This document shows positions 41,842-50,894 of a DNA stretch of 64,000 bases, piece by piece. The notes under the pieces were generated by a model. It was not told the DNA's origin. It worked only from the letters and a program-made list of their open reading frames with translations, and searched no databases. The stretch covers positions 62,001-126,000 of the forward strand of contig NZ_JWLC01000014.1 of the NCBI RefSeq assembly GCF_000813745.1, in the 5' to 3' direction. The number at the start of each line of letters is the position of its first letter. Positions within the stretch are counted from its first letter, which is position 1. The translations under genes and the position numbers were made by a program. This DNA comes from Leisingera sp. ANG-M1 (GTDB lineage Bacteria > Pseudomonadota > Alphaproteobacteria > Rhodobacterales > Rhodobacteraceae).

Positions 41842-42906
41842 ATGCGGGTGCTGGCGGTTCTCTGCGTGCGCAACGAAGGCGCGTTCCTGCTCGAGTGGCT
41901 GGCCCATCACCGGGCGGCGGGGTTTACCGATTTCCTGGTGTTTTCAAACAACTGCCAGGACGGCACTGCCAAGATGCTGGACCGGCTGGAGGAGATGGGG
42001 CAGCTGACCCATCTGCGCAACGAGGGGCCTTATGACAAGGGCGGCATCCAGTTCACCGCGCTGAAGCTGGCGGACAAGCATCCGCTGATGAAGGCAGCGG
42101 ACTGGGTCCTGGTGCTGGATATCGATGAGTTCGTCTGCATCAAGGCGGGCGACGGCACGGTGGCCGGCCTGCTGGGTGCGCTGCCGGAGGCGGATGCCAT
42201 TACCCTGACCTGGCGGCTGTTCGGCAATGGCGGCATCGTGCGCTATGACGATGCGCCGGTGACCGCGCAATTCACCCGCTGTGCGCCGGAGATCGTGCAT
42301 TGGCCCTGGCGGGCGGTGATGTTCAAAACGCTCTACCGCAACGACGGCACCTACCGCAAATGCGGGGTGCACCGGCCGCGCGATATCCGCGACGAGGCGC
42401 GGCTGGAGGGCTTCCGCTGGTTTGATTGCGAGGGACACGAACTGGGACCGGAGTTCAAGACCAGGCGGCTGTTTTCGGACTACGGCCGGCCCAACACCCG
42501 GCTGGCGCAGCTGAACCATTACCCGCTGGGCGCGATGGAGAGCTATGTGCTGAAGGCCGACCGCGGCCGGGTCAACCGGCAGGCGGAGCTGGGCATGGAT
42601 TACTGGACGGAGCGGAACTACTGCACGGATATGTGCACCGCAGCCTCCCGCTATGACGGCGCGCGCGCAGGGCTGCAGGCTGAGCTGATGGCGGATCCCA
42701 AACTGGCGCGGCTGCATGGCAAAGCGGTGGAGTGGCGCCATGCCCGCTTTGCCGAGCTGATGCGCAAGGAGCCTTGCCGCGCCCTGTTTGCGCGCCTGCT
42801 GATGACTCCTCCGGCCCGGCCTGTAAGCCCGGCGGCGGCGCAGTTGCTGCGCAGTTTTGCGGCCAGTGACGGAACCGCGGCACAGGCGCCGGACGGCACC
42901 GGCTGA
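41842..42906 (+). CDS. Family-2 type glycosyltransferase
   Basis: 354 aa of the DUF/GT2 class that starts AVLCVRNEGAFLLEWLAHHRAAG, with FSNNCQDGT and the metal-binding VLDIDEFVCIK. Such proteins in Rhodobacteraceae act on surface polysaccharides; donor and acceptor are unknown. The end (residues above 320) is Ala/Pro-rich. Divergent from the CoxD-like gene, start overlapped by no clear ribosome site except GGGGGGA. Confidence 0.82.
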   Translation: MRVLAVLCVRNEGAFLLEWLAHHRAAGFTDFLVFSNNCQDGTAKMLDRLEEMGQLTHLRNEGPYDKGGIQFTALKLADKHPLMKAADWVLVLDIDEFVCIKAGDGTVAGLLGALPEADAITLTWRLFGNGGIVRYDDAPVTAQFTRCAPEIVHWPWRAVMFKTLYRNDGTYRKCGVHRPRDIRDEARLEGFRWFDCEGHELGPEFKTRRLFSDYGRPNTRLAQLNHYPLGAMESYVLKADRGRVNRQAELGMDYWTERNYCTDMCTAASRYDGARAGLQAELMADPKLARLHGKAVEWRHARFAELMRKEPCRALFARLLMTPPARPVSPAAAQLLRSFAASDGTAAQAPDGTG

Positions 42907-43051
42907 CTTCCGCCTGCGGCGGCGGCGGGCCGCCGAAACGACGCTGCAACGCCCTAAAGAGGCATAGGTTTTTCCAATTTTGGCCTTATTTCTCTCCTAA
43001 CTGTAAATGCAATCAGCGCCCGGACCTATCGGGGCATAGAGGATAGCAGGC

Positions 43052-44008
43052 ATGCAGGACGGACTCGAAACTCTGGATGAAGACCTTTCCGGGCTGAAAC
43101 CTGCCCAGTGGAAGGCCCGGATGGCGGCACTGGCCGAAGAGCACGGCATGTACCAGCCGCTTGGCGACCGGCATTTCGCCACATTCATCGACCAGGGCAA
43201 CACGCTGCTGGTGACGTTTGAGACCATGCAGGGCATCCACAACCTGTCGGATCAGGCGCAGCCTTTGGGCTTTGATCTGGTGAAGAACCTGGGCTGGTCG
43301 CATATGTGCGTGGTCTCGGACGGCGACACCTGGTTCCGCGAGGGGCGCATCTACGGCTTCTTCGACCAGCTGATCGACGACGGCTTTTTCGACGAGTTCG
43401 ACAATGTGATTTTCTACGGCGCAGGGCCGTGCGGCTATGCGGCGGCGGCCTATTCGGTGGCCTCCCCCGGTGCGGTGGTGGTCGCAGTGCAGCCGCAGGC
43501 GACGCTGGATGCGCGGATGACCGAATGGGACGACCGCTTTACCGAGATGCGGCGTCTGTCGTTCACCGACCGCTACGGCTATGCGCCGGACATGCTGGAC
43601 GCCGCCGAACAGGCCTATGTGATTTATGACCCGCAAGAGCAGCTGGATGCCATGCATGCGTCGCTGTTTGCCCGCAAGAACGTGACCCGGCTGCGCGCGC
43701 TGCATATGGGCGATGCGGTGCAGACCCGGCTGATCGAGATGGAGATGCTGTATCACATCCTGTCGATGGCGGGCAGCCGCAAGCTGACCAGTTCCGCCTT
43801 CCACAAGCTGTTCCGCAGCCGCCGCAACAACTCATTCTTCCTGCGCAACCTGCTGAGCCGGCTGGAGCGGGACGACCGCCCCTTCCTGATGGCGCTGCTG
43901 TGCCGCAACGTGACCGAGCGGATGCGGGCGCCGCGGTTCCGCCGCCGCCTGACAGAGCTGGAGAAACGCGCCGAGGACGGCGAATTCAGCTTCCCGCCGA
44001 AGCGCTGA
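43052..44008 (+). CDS. Conserved unknown protein with Rossmann-like GAGPCGYAA segment
   Basis: 318 aa with AGAGGATAGCAGGC before the ATG. The centre has hydrophobic strands and glycine turns (DNVIFYGAGPCGYAAAAYSVASPGAVVVAVQP) that suggest an alpha/beta fold, perhaps hydrolase-like. The C-terminal third is basic and helical (KLFRSRRNNSFFLRNLLSRLERDDRPF). No signal peptide. I do not recognise the family; it lies between a glycosyltransferase and pyrC, so a link to surface glycans is only a guess. Confidence 0.7.
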   Translation: MQDGLETLDEDLSGLKPAQWKARMAALAEEHGMYQPLGDRHFATFIDQGNTLLVTFETMQGIHNLSDQAQPLGFDLVKNLGWSHMCVVSDGDTWFREGRIYGFFDQLIDDGFFDEFDNVIFYGAGPCGYAAAAYSVASPGAVVVAVQPQATLDARMTEWDDRFTEMRRLSFTDRYGYAPDMLDAAEQAYVIYDPQEQLDAMHASLFARKNVTRLRALHMGDAVQTRLIEMEMLYHILSMAGSRKLTSSAFHKLFRSRRNNSFFLRNLLSRLERDDRPFLMALLCRNVTERMRAPRFRRRLTELEKRAEDGEFSFPPKR

Positions 44009-44043
44009 TCCGCCGCTGCCCGGGCTATTCAACCGCTTCTGTT

Positions 44044-44070
44044 CTGCCCGCCCTTATGCTAGGCGGGCAG
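44044..44070 (+). promoter_or_regulatory. Hairpin abutting the pyrC start codon
   Basis: Perfect 9-bp stem CTGCCCGCC (44044-44052) and GGCGGGCAG (44062-44070) ends one base before the ATG. Its 3' arm contains the only purine-rich ribosome-site candidate (AGGCGGG), so it would be sequestered. Confidence 0.55.
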
Positions 44071-44071
44071 C

Positions 44072-45115
<1,044 letters not shown>

Positions 45116-45136
45116 TCCCCGGCCTTTGGGCTGCAC

Positions 45137-45210
45137 CCCCTTGCAACCATTAGATGCAAGGGGCAGTATCCAAAGTTATGGTCGGCGGCATTACCGGATG
45201 CCGGCCATAA
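45137..45210 (+). terminator. Two stem-loops after pyrC
   Basis: CCCCTTGCA (45137-45145) pairs with TGCAAGGGG (45155-45163). A second, 11-bp stem with one G-U pair joins 45176-45186 (TTATGG start) to 45200-45210 (CCATAA end). Neither has a T-run. One or both probably end pyrC transcription before the first RTX gene. Confidence 0.5.
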
Positions 45211-45266
45211 ATCGCCCCAGATCATTAGCGGTTTACCGCAGCAAACATGTTTAGATGAAAGCAAAG

Positions 45267-46172
45267 ATGACGACATTTACATTTTCCGGTTACGGCAGCT
45301 CCACCATTGATGGCAATCCTGTGGCTTTGCTGCCCAACGCCGAGCTGAAAGTTGTGGCAGCCGATGGCGCCGTCTTTGAATACACCCTGATCGGCGCCGG
45401 TGAAGGCATTCCCCAGATCGCGGTCAGAAGCGGCGCATATAATATCACCTTCAACGGCCATGACCTTGAATCCTATCCGGCCCCTTTGGACCTGTACATC
45501 GGCACCGTGACCTGGAGCGGCGGCACCACAACGGTTCTGAACCTGGTGGTCGACACCGGCGGCAACACGGATGAAACCTACCTGCTGCGGCTGGACGGCG
45601 ATCCTTTTCCCGAGATCACCAGCCTGCAGCAAGCTGCCGAGCTGGAGGCCTCGGTCACCGGGCTGAGCACCCCTGGCGGCGCCCTTGCGCCCGATCAGAT
45701 GATCCTGTGGACCGAATTGGATGCCGCGGAAACCAGCAGCCGGGACCGGATCAGCGGCACCAGCGCCAGTGAGGCTTTTTCCGGCGGCGCCGGACGCGAT
45801 GTGATCTTCGGACGGGCCGGACACGATATTCTGGAAGGCGGCGGCGGCCGCGACCGGCTGCTGGGCGGCAATGGCTCCGACACCCTGGAAGGCGGTGCCG
45901 GGAATGATATCCTGACCGGCGGAAACCATGGCGACACCTTTGTTTTCGCGCGGAAATTTGGCGACGACGTGATCCGGGACTTCAACGCGAATTCAAACGC
46001 CGAGAAGATCGACCTGAGCGGCGTGCGCTGGATCAAGAATATGCGGGACCTGCGCAACAACCATGTTTCGCAGGAGGGGGACGACGTGGTGATCGACGAC
46101 CGCCATGGCAACACCATCACCTTGGAAGACGTTGCGCTGGCCGATCTCGGGGCAAGAGACTTCATTTTCTGA
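45267..46172 (+). CDS. RTX calcium-binding exoprotein 1
   Basis: 301 aa from the ATG giving MTTFTFSGYG, which aligns with the starts of its two paralogs; an ATG four codons upstream is also open. Residues 1-150 form a domain shared with RTX 2 and 3 (VTWSGGTTTVLNL, YLLRLDGDPFPEI). About five nonapeptide repeats follow (GGAGRDVIFG, GGNGSDTLEG, GGAGNDILTG). The end is a serralysin-type C-terminal block (FGDDVIRDF, EKIDLSGVRWIK, GNTITLEDVALADL). Such proteins leave by type I secretion through a C-terminal signal; no ABC/MFP genes are nearby. Confidence 0.85.
   Translation: MTTFTFSGYGSSTIDGNPVALLPNAELKVVAADGAVFEYTLIGAGEGIPQIAVRSGAYNITFNGHDLESYPAPLDLYIGTVTWSGGTTTVLNLVVDTGGNTDETYLLRLDGDPFPEITSLQQAAELEASVTGLSTPGGALAPDQMILWTELDAAETSSRDRISGTSASEAFSGGAGRDVIFGRAGHDILEGGGGRDRLLGGNGSDTLEGGAGNDILTGGNHGDTFVFARKFGDDVIRDFNANSNAEKIDLSGVRWIKNMRDLRNNHVSQEGDDVVIDDRHGNTITLEDVALADLGARDFIF
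45961..46168 (+). repeat. Duplicated 3' segment, copy in RTX 1
   Basis: About 208 bases closely match 47577-47784 in RTX 2, colinear without gaps (offset 1616), with long exact runs around GAGAAGATCGACCTGAGC. This indicates recent duplication or gene conversion. Confidence 0.8.
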
Positions 46173-46272
46173 CCCCGCCCGGCGCCGGGGCCCTGCCCGT
46201 CCGGCGCTGGCTCTCTTTTGCCGCGTTTCATTTGCCCGCACGCCCGCAATGGGGGTGAATCTGCCACACTTG

Positions 46273-46287
46273 TTAAATTTCTATTAA
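46273..46287. promoter_or_regulatory. CtrA-type box upstream of RTX 2
   Basis: Exact TTAA-N7-TTAA, 119 bases before the RTX 2 start. Confidence 0.5.
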
Positions 46288-46405
46288 TGCGCCGCAAGGG
46301 CGCGCTTGCCACAATGGGGCATTTAGGTCTGACTGCCCAATCATTTCCTCCGGGCGGAAGCTGCTGCCGCCCGTATTTTTGACTATCTGACTAAAGAGGC
46401 TACGC

Positions 46406-47788
46406 ATGGCAACTTTTACGATTCCGGGAATTCAGGTTAACTATGTGGATGGCGATCCTGTCTCCGCCGGCACTGCCGAAGCACAAGTTGTTGTGGATTC
46501 CGCATCGACAACATTCAACTATGAGATAGTTGGCCGTCAGGATGACGGCGTTGCAATTATTGATCTGGAAGGCGGCATCCGCCAGCTCCGGATCAACTGG
46601 GAAATCTTTGACCACACATCAAGCGCCACCAATTACGAAACCCTGATCACCCAGGTGACTTGGTCCGGCGGCACGAGCGTTGTTCTGGTTGTGAACGAAT
46701 TCACCGGCGGAGATACCGATAGAGATTACATCTTCCTGCTGGATGGCCCCGAATTCCCTGCCGTCAGCAACTTGGCAGAATGGGAAGAGATCAACGATTC
46801 GATCACTTCTCTGACGGACCCGACCGGCAGCTTTGCCCCCGGCGAGGACATCCCCTGGTCCGCATTTGAGGAGGCGAGCGTCGAAACCGAGGATGACACC
46901 TATCTTGGCACCTCGGGCGATGACGAGCTGATTGGCACCGATGCCTATGACTATTTCATCAGCTCTGAAGGCGACGACCTGTACGACGGCAAAGGCAGCA
47001 CCTTCGACCAGGTCACCTTTAACAATGATCCGAACGGTGTGACCGTTGATCTGAGAGCAGGCACCGCAACCGACGGCTGGGGCGACACCGACACGCTGCG
47101 CAGCATCGAAGCGATCCGCGGCTCCGCCTTTGCGGACGATTTTTCCGGCAACGGCGGCCGCAACACCTTCCGCGGCCTTGCGGGCGATGACACCATCGAC
47201 GGACTGCGCGGCCGCGACGAAGTACGCTATGACCGCGATGAGCGCTATGGCGGCACCGACGGTGTTGAAGTGAACCTGGCGAAGGGGTTTGCCATCGACG
47301 GTTTCGGCGACCGCGACACGCTGAGCCGGATCGAGGATGTGCGCGGCTCTGACAGCCGCGACAAGATCACCGGCAGCCGGGTTGCCAACGAGCTGGAAGG
47401 CATGGGCAAGAACGACCGGCTGTTCGGCCTGGGCGGCAATGACACCCTGGATGGCGGCAGCGGCCGTGACCTTCTGAACGGCGGCGGCGGCGACGACACC
47501 CTGATCGGCGGCGGCGGCAACGACCGCCTGCTGGGCCGCAGCGGCGATGACACCTTTGTCTTTGCTGGCCGGTTCGGCGACGACGTGATCCGCGATTTCG
47601 AAGCCGACAACAACAACGAGAAGATCGACCTGAGCGGCGTGCGCTGGATCAAGAGCATGCGCGACCTGCGCAACAACCACATTTCGCAGGATGGCGATGA
47701 TGTGGTGATCGACGACCTCCATGGCAATACGATCACCTTGGAAGATGTCCTGCTGGCCGATCTTGGCCGCGCTGACTTTATCTTCTGA
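46406..47788 (+). CDS. RTX calcium-binding exoprotein 2
   Basis: 460 aa, ribosome site AAAGAGGC. It shares the ~150-residue N-terminal domain with RTX 1 and 3 (VTWSGGTSVVLVV, FLLDGPEFPAV). Then two copies of a ~60-residue unit, VDLRAGTATDGWGDTDTL and VEVNLAKGFAIDGFGDRDTL, followed by RTX nonapeptides (GGNDTLDGG, GGGGDDTLIGG) and the C-terminal block nearly identical to RTX 1. Predicted extracellular, calcium-folded. A CtrA-type site lies upstream and a strong terminator follows, so it is its own unit. Confidence 0.88.
   Translation: MATFTIPGIQVNYVDGDPVSAGTAEAQVVVDSASTTFNYEIVGRQDDGVAIIDLEGGIRQLRINWEIFDHTSSATNYETLITQVTWSGGTSVVLVVNEFTGGDTDRDYIFLLDGPEFPAVSNLAEWEEINDSITSLTDPTGSFAPGEDIPWSAFEEASVETEDDTYLGTSGDDELIGTDAYDYFISSEGDDLYDGKGSTFDQVTFNNDPNGVTVDLRAGTATDGWGDTDTLRSIEAIRGSAFADDFSGNGGRNTFRGLAGDDTIDGLRGRDEVRYDRDERYGGTDGVEVNLAKGFAIDGFGDRDTLSRIEDVRGSDSRDKITGSRVANELEGMGKNDRLFGLGGNDTLDGGSGRDLLNGGGGDDTLIGGGGNDRLLGRSGDDTFVFAGRFGDDVIRDFEADNNNEKIDLSGVRWIKSMRDLRNNHISQDGDDVVIDDLHGNTITLEDVLLADLGRADFIF
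47577..47784 (+). repeat. Duplicated 3' segment, copy in RTX 2
   Basis: Partner of 45961-46168; both encode the serralysin-type C-terminal block and end DFIF at the stop codon. Confidence 0.8.
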
Positions 47789-47799
47789 TCCCGAACTCT

Positions 47800-47834
47800 G
47801 CGGAGCCGCGCCAGACCGCGGCTCCGCTCCTTTT
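47800..47834 (+). terminator. Terminator after RTX 2
   Basis: 11-bp perfect stem GCGGAGCCGCG (47800-47810) and CGCGGCTCCGC (47817-47827), then TCCTTTT. Confidence 0.88.
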
Positions 47835-47999
47835 CCCGGGGCCCTGCGGGTACAGCGCAACAGCTACAGCACCGCATGCGGCCGGCCTCGTCTCTTCACT
47901 TTTTTCAGCCGCTGCCTTGCCCGGAAATTCAGCCTTGCGCGCGACCAAAACCCGTCGCATTAATCCGTAAGTTGATTAAATTTTTCGAGGCAGAATTTC

Positions 48000-49763
48000 A
48001 TGACCACTTATAAGATCACCGGCTTCTTTGTGCGCGATAACGGGCCAACTGTCTTTCCGAACAGTTTTTACACCGTGGGCAGCACCTCAGCAGACCTGGC
48101 GGTGCCGGACGGCACGCTCTTTGTATTCACTCCGCTGGAAGTGCTCGGCAACCAGGAACTCAGGTTTGTGCCGGACCCGCGCATGTTCGGCATGCCAGCA
48201 GCGCCGCATTTACTGCCGGACGATGCAGTTTCTCTCTACCAGCATACACTGTCGGAAATCACCTGGGCGGGCGGCACGACAACGGTCTTGAAGATCAGCA
48301 CTCCCGGCATCAGCCACGGCACCACAAGCTATTACGCCCTGTCCGGCGACCCGCTGCCGGAGATCGACAGCTACAGCGAATACCAGGATTTCCTGGACTC
48401 GATCACCGAAAAGCGCCCAGTGACCACCAGCCTGGAGCCGGACCAGACGCTGGAGTGGGACCTGGAAACCGTCAGCGTGACCGAAGACGACTATTTCACG
48501 GGCACCGGAAGCAGCGACACCATCAGCGGCGGCGCAGGGCATGATACAATTTTCGGCCGCGGCGGCGATGACCTCCTGCAGGGCCAACACGGCAGTGACA
48601 GGCTTTTTGGCGGCACTGGCAGCGACCACCTGAAAGGCGGCGGCGGCAAGGACAGGCTGGTTGGCAACTTCGGAGACGACCTGCTGGACGGCGGCAAAGG
48701 GGCCGACACATTGTTGGGTGGCTTTGGCGACGACACCCTGCTTGGCGGCGATGGCGACGATTTCCTGTATGGTCATGAGGGGGCAGACAGCCTGTACGGC
48801 GGCAACGGCAACGACCTCCTTTATGGATGGGACGGCGATGACTGGCTGGATGGCGGCGCCGGCGATGACAGGATTTCGGGACGGCGCGGGAAAGATAATC
48901 TGTTTGGCGCGGATGGAGAAGATGTCCTGTCCGGCGGCAGCAGCAGCGACACGCTGAGAGGCGGCTGGGGGGAAGACACGCTGTGGGGTCAAAACGGCAA
49001 CGATCTGCTGATCGGCGACTGGGTAGATGTCCTTATCTTGCCGCCCTCGCTGGCTTCCCAATCCGGCCTGAGCCAGGAAGCCGGGGGTGATGAAGCTGCG
49101 CTCACCGTTGCCACTCTGCCGCCGCTGGTGCCTGAGGGCGCCGGATTAAATGACACTCTGATTGGCGGCAAGGGCGATGACACGCTGCACGGCGGATTCG
49201 GCGACGATAACCTGTATTCGGGCCGGGGCGACGATTTTCTGTACGGCGGCGATGGAAACGACAATTTGAGCGGCAGGCAGGGCAACGACTGGCTTTCCGG
49301 CGGGTCCGGAGACGATACATTGTTCGGTGGGCGCGGCGAGGACACGCTGGACGGCGGCCAAGGCAATGATTTCCTGGTCGGCAACTATCAGCAAAACACC
49401 TTTCTGTTTTCTGGCAGGTTCGGCAATGACACTATTGGTGCCTTTGACGCGGCCGAGGACGGCAACAGGATTGATCTGCAGCATGTTTCGGAGATCACCA
49501 GTCTGGAGGATCTTTTCGCCAACCACATTCAGCAGACCGGCAGCGATGTTGTGATCAGCGATGGCGAGGGAAATACGATTACGCTGACAGACACGGCGCT
49601 TGCGGACCTTGAAGCGGATCACTTCATTTTTTCCACTCCGGCCAGCCTTGCCCCGCACCCCGATACCCCGGCGGGCTGCCTTGATTGCCCCGCCCCGGTT
49701 ACCGGACCCATCCTGGTCTGCGTCTACCCGGAAGACCCAGGCATCAGCTGGGAACTGGCCTGA
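48000..49763 (+). CDS. RTX calcium-binding exoprotein 3
   Basis: 587 aa with GAGGCAGAATTTC before the ATG. The N-terminal domain is the most divergent of the three ([25 protein letters not shown]). Two blocks of about 16 and 7 nonapeptides ([20 protein letters not shown]) are split by a ~45-residue non-repeat spacer ([17 protein letters not shown]). The C-terminal block is related but less alike ([24 protein letters not shown]), with an extra tail holding three cysteines ([14 protein letters not shown]), unusual for a type I substrate. Terminator follows. Confidence 0.87.
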   Translation: MTTYKITGFFVRDNGPTVFPNSFYTVGSTSADLAVPDGTLFVFTPLEVLGNQELRFVPDPRMFGMPAAPHLLPDDAVSLYQHTLSEITWAGGTTTVLKISTPGISHGTTSYYALSGDPLPEIDSYSEYQDFLDSITEKRPVTTSLEPDQTLEWDLETVSVTEDDYFTGTGSSDTISGGAGHDTIFGRGGDDLLQGQHGSDRLFGGTGSDHLKGGGGKDRLVGNFGDDLLDGGKGADTLLGGFGDDTLLGGDGDDFLYGHEGADSLYGGNGNDLLYGWDGDDWLDGGAGDDRISGRRGKDNLFGADGEDVLSGGSSSDTLRGGWGEDTLWGQNGNDLLIGDWVDVLILPPSLASQSGLSQEAGGDEAALTVATLPPLVPEGAGLNDTLIGGKGDDTLHGGFGDDNLYSGRGDDFLYGGDGNDNLSGRQGNDWLSGGSGDDTLFGGRGEDTLDGGQGNDFLVGNYQQNTFLFSGRFGNDTIGAFDAAEDGNRIDLQHVSEITSLEDLFANHIQQTGSDVVISDGEGNTITLTDTALADLEADHFIFSTPASLAPHPDTPAGCLDCPAPVTGPILVCVYPEDPGISWELA

Positions 49764-49778
49764 TCAGACCAACAGGAG

Positions 49779-49802
49779 GGCAGCGCGGTTGCGCTGCCTT
49801 TC
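49779..49802 (+). terminator. Terminator after RTX 3
   Basis: 8-bp perfect stem GGCAGCGC (49779-49786) and GCGCTGCC (49791-49798), then TTTC. Confidence 0.8.
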
Positions 49803-49870
49803 ACCGGGGGTTCAAACCTGCCGCGTTCCGGTTTATGGACAGCAAAACCGCTGCCGCAAAGGATGCCCGC

Positions 49871-50548
49871 ATGATCCCCTCGTCCTATCCCTCCAAAGAA
49901 GAAATCGCCCGCCTGTCTGCCCGGATGCTGCTGGAAATCGGCGCGGTGAACTTCAACACGGATGAGCCCTACACGCTGGCCTCCGGCCTGCCTTCTCCCT
50001 CGTACATCGACTGCCGCAAGCTGATCTCCTTTCCGCGCATCCGCACCACGCTGATGGATTTCCTGACGGTGACCGTGATGCGCAACGCCGGTTTCGAGGC
50101 GTTTGACAATATTGCGGGCGGCGAAACTGCCGGCATCCCCTTTGGCGCGCTGGTGGCCGAGCGCATGGCGCTGCCGATGACCTATGTGCGCAAGAAACCC
50201 AAGGGCTATGGCCGCAATGCCCGGATCGAAGGGGTGATGACCGAGGATCAGCGCGTGCTGCTGGTGGAAGACATGACCACCGACGGCGGCTCGAAACTGT
50301 CCTTTGTCGATGCGATCCGCGAGACCGGCGCTGCTTGCGGCCATACCGCGGTGATCTTCTACTACGACATCTTTCCGGAAACCACCAAACGCCTGGGCGA
50401 CCACGGGGTTGAGCTGCATTACCTGTGCACCTGGTGGGATGTTCTGGCCGAAGCCAAGGCGCAGAAAAGCTTCAGCGACGAGACCCTGGCCGAGGTGGAA
50501 AAATTCCTGAAGGATCCGCGCGCCTGGCAGGAAGCGCATAAGGCCTGA
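49871..50548 (+). CDS. pyrE: Orotate phosphoribosyltransferase
   Basis: Makes orotidine 5'-phosphate from orotate and PRPP. 225 aa from the ATG with AAAGGATGCCCGC upstream; an ATG 12 codons upstream is a weaker choice. The PRPP loop is [13 protein letters not shown], and [18 protein letters not shown] is the flexible catalytic loop. [13 protein letters not shown] is typical of the family. The pathway partner pyrC lies 4.7 kb upstream, beyond the RTX genes. Confidence 0.96.
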   Translation: MIPSSYPSKEEIARLSARMLLEIGAVNFNTDEPYTLASGLPSPSYIDCRKLISFPRIRTTLMDFLTVTVMRNAGFEAFDNIAGGETAGIPFGALVAERMALPMTYVRKKPKGYGRNARIEGVMTEDQRVLLVEDMTTDGGSKLSFVDAIRETGAACGHTAVIFYYDIFPETTKRLGDHGVELHYLCTWWDVLAEAKAQKSFSDETLAEVEKFLKDPRAWQEAHKA

Positions 50549-50894
50549 CCGGATGACGGGTGGAAACGCCCACCCCGCAGGGCGGGCAACCTGCCTGCCC
50601 TTCTGCCGCTGCCAGCGGCATGCGCGCAATTCCGCCTAACGCAAGGTCAAGCGTTACAGGGCGGGCTGTGGAAAAGCCTGCTCCGAATCGTTTCCCTTGA
50701 GGCGGGGCGTGCAGATCTAGGGGTCTTCCCAGAACACGCCGCATCATATAGCCTGCATAGGACAGGTTTGCTGGCCCATTGCGGTAAACAGCCCACAGCC
50801 CCTGCGCGGATATCCACAGGGAATCCACAGAGATTCCCAGATAGGAGAAACCCCGTCTGCGCCGTATAAGGCTGGCCTAACGACGAGAGCAGTG
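50549..50894. promoter_or_regulatory. Upstream region of dnaB with DnaA-box-like sites
   Basis: 346 bases without a gene. A stem-loop after pyrE (50580-50588 with 50592-50600, then TT) is a likely terminator. TAACGC-N8-GCGTTA (50637-50656) is a dyad. DnaA-box-like 9-mers: TGTGGAAAA (50667-50675, one mismatch on the minus strand), ATATCCACA (50810-50818, one mismatch) and GAATCCACA (50821-50829, two mismatches). Confidence 0.45.

Noticed and set aside
44009-44071. Leaderless promoter (TATGCT -10) directly at pyrC
   Set aside because: No acceptable -35 box at 16-18 bp; the hairpin reading explains the sequence better.
46619-47860. 413-codon frame opposite RTX 2, rich in A/V/I
   Set aside because: Antisense of GGxGxD repeats yields regular pseudo-repeats; no start signal, no independent motif.
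45755-49420. RTX coding repeats as a possible CRISPR or satellite array
   Set aside because: The repeats are in frame, degenerate at DNA level and encode GGxGxDxxx nonapeptides.
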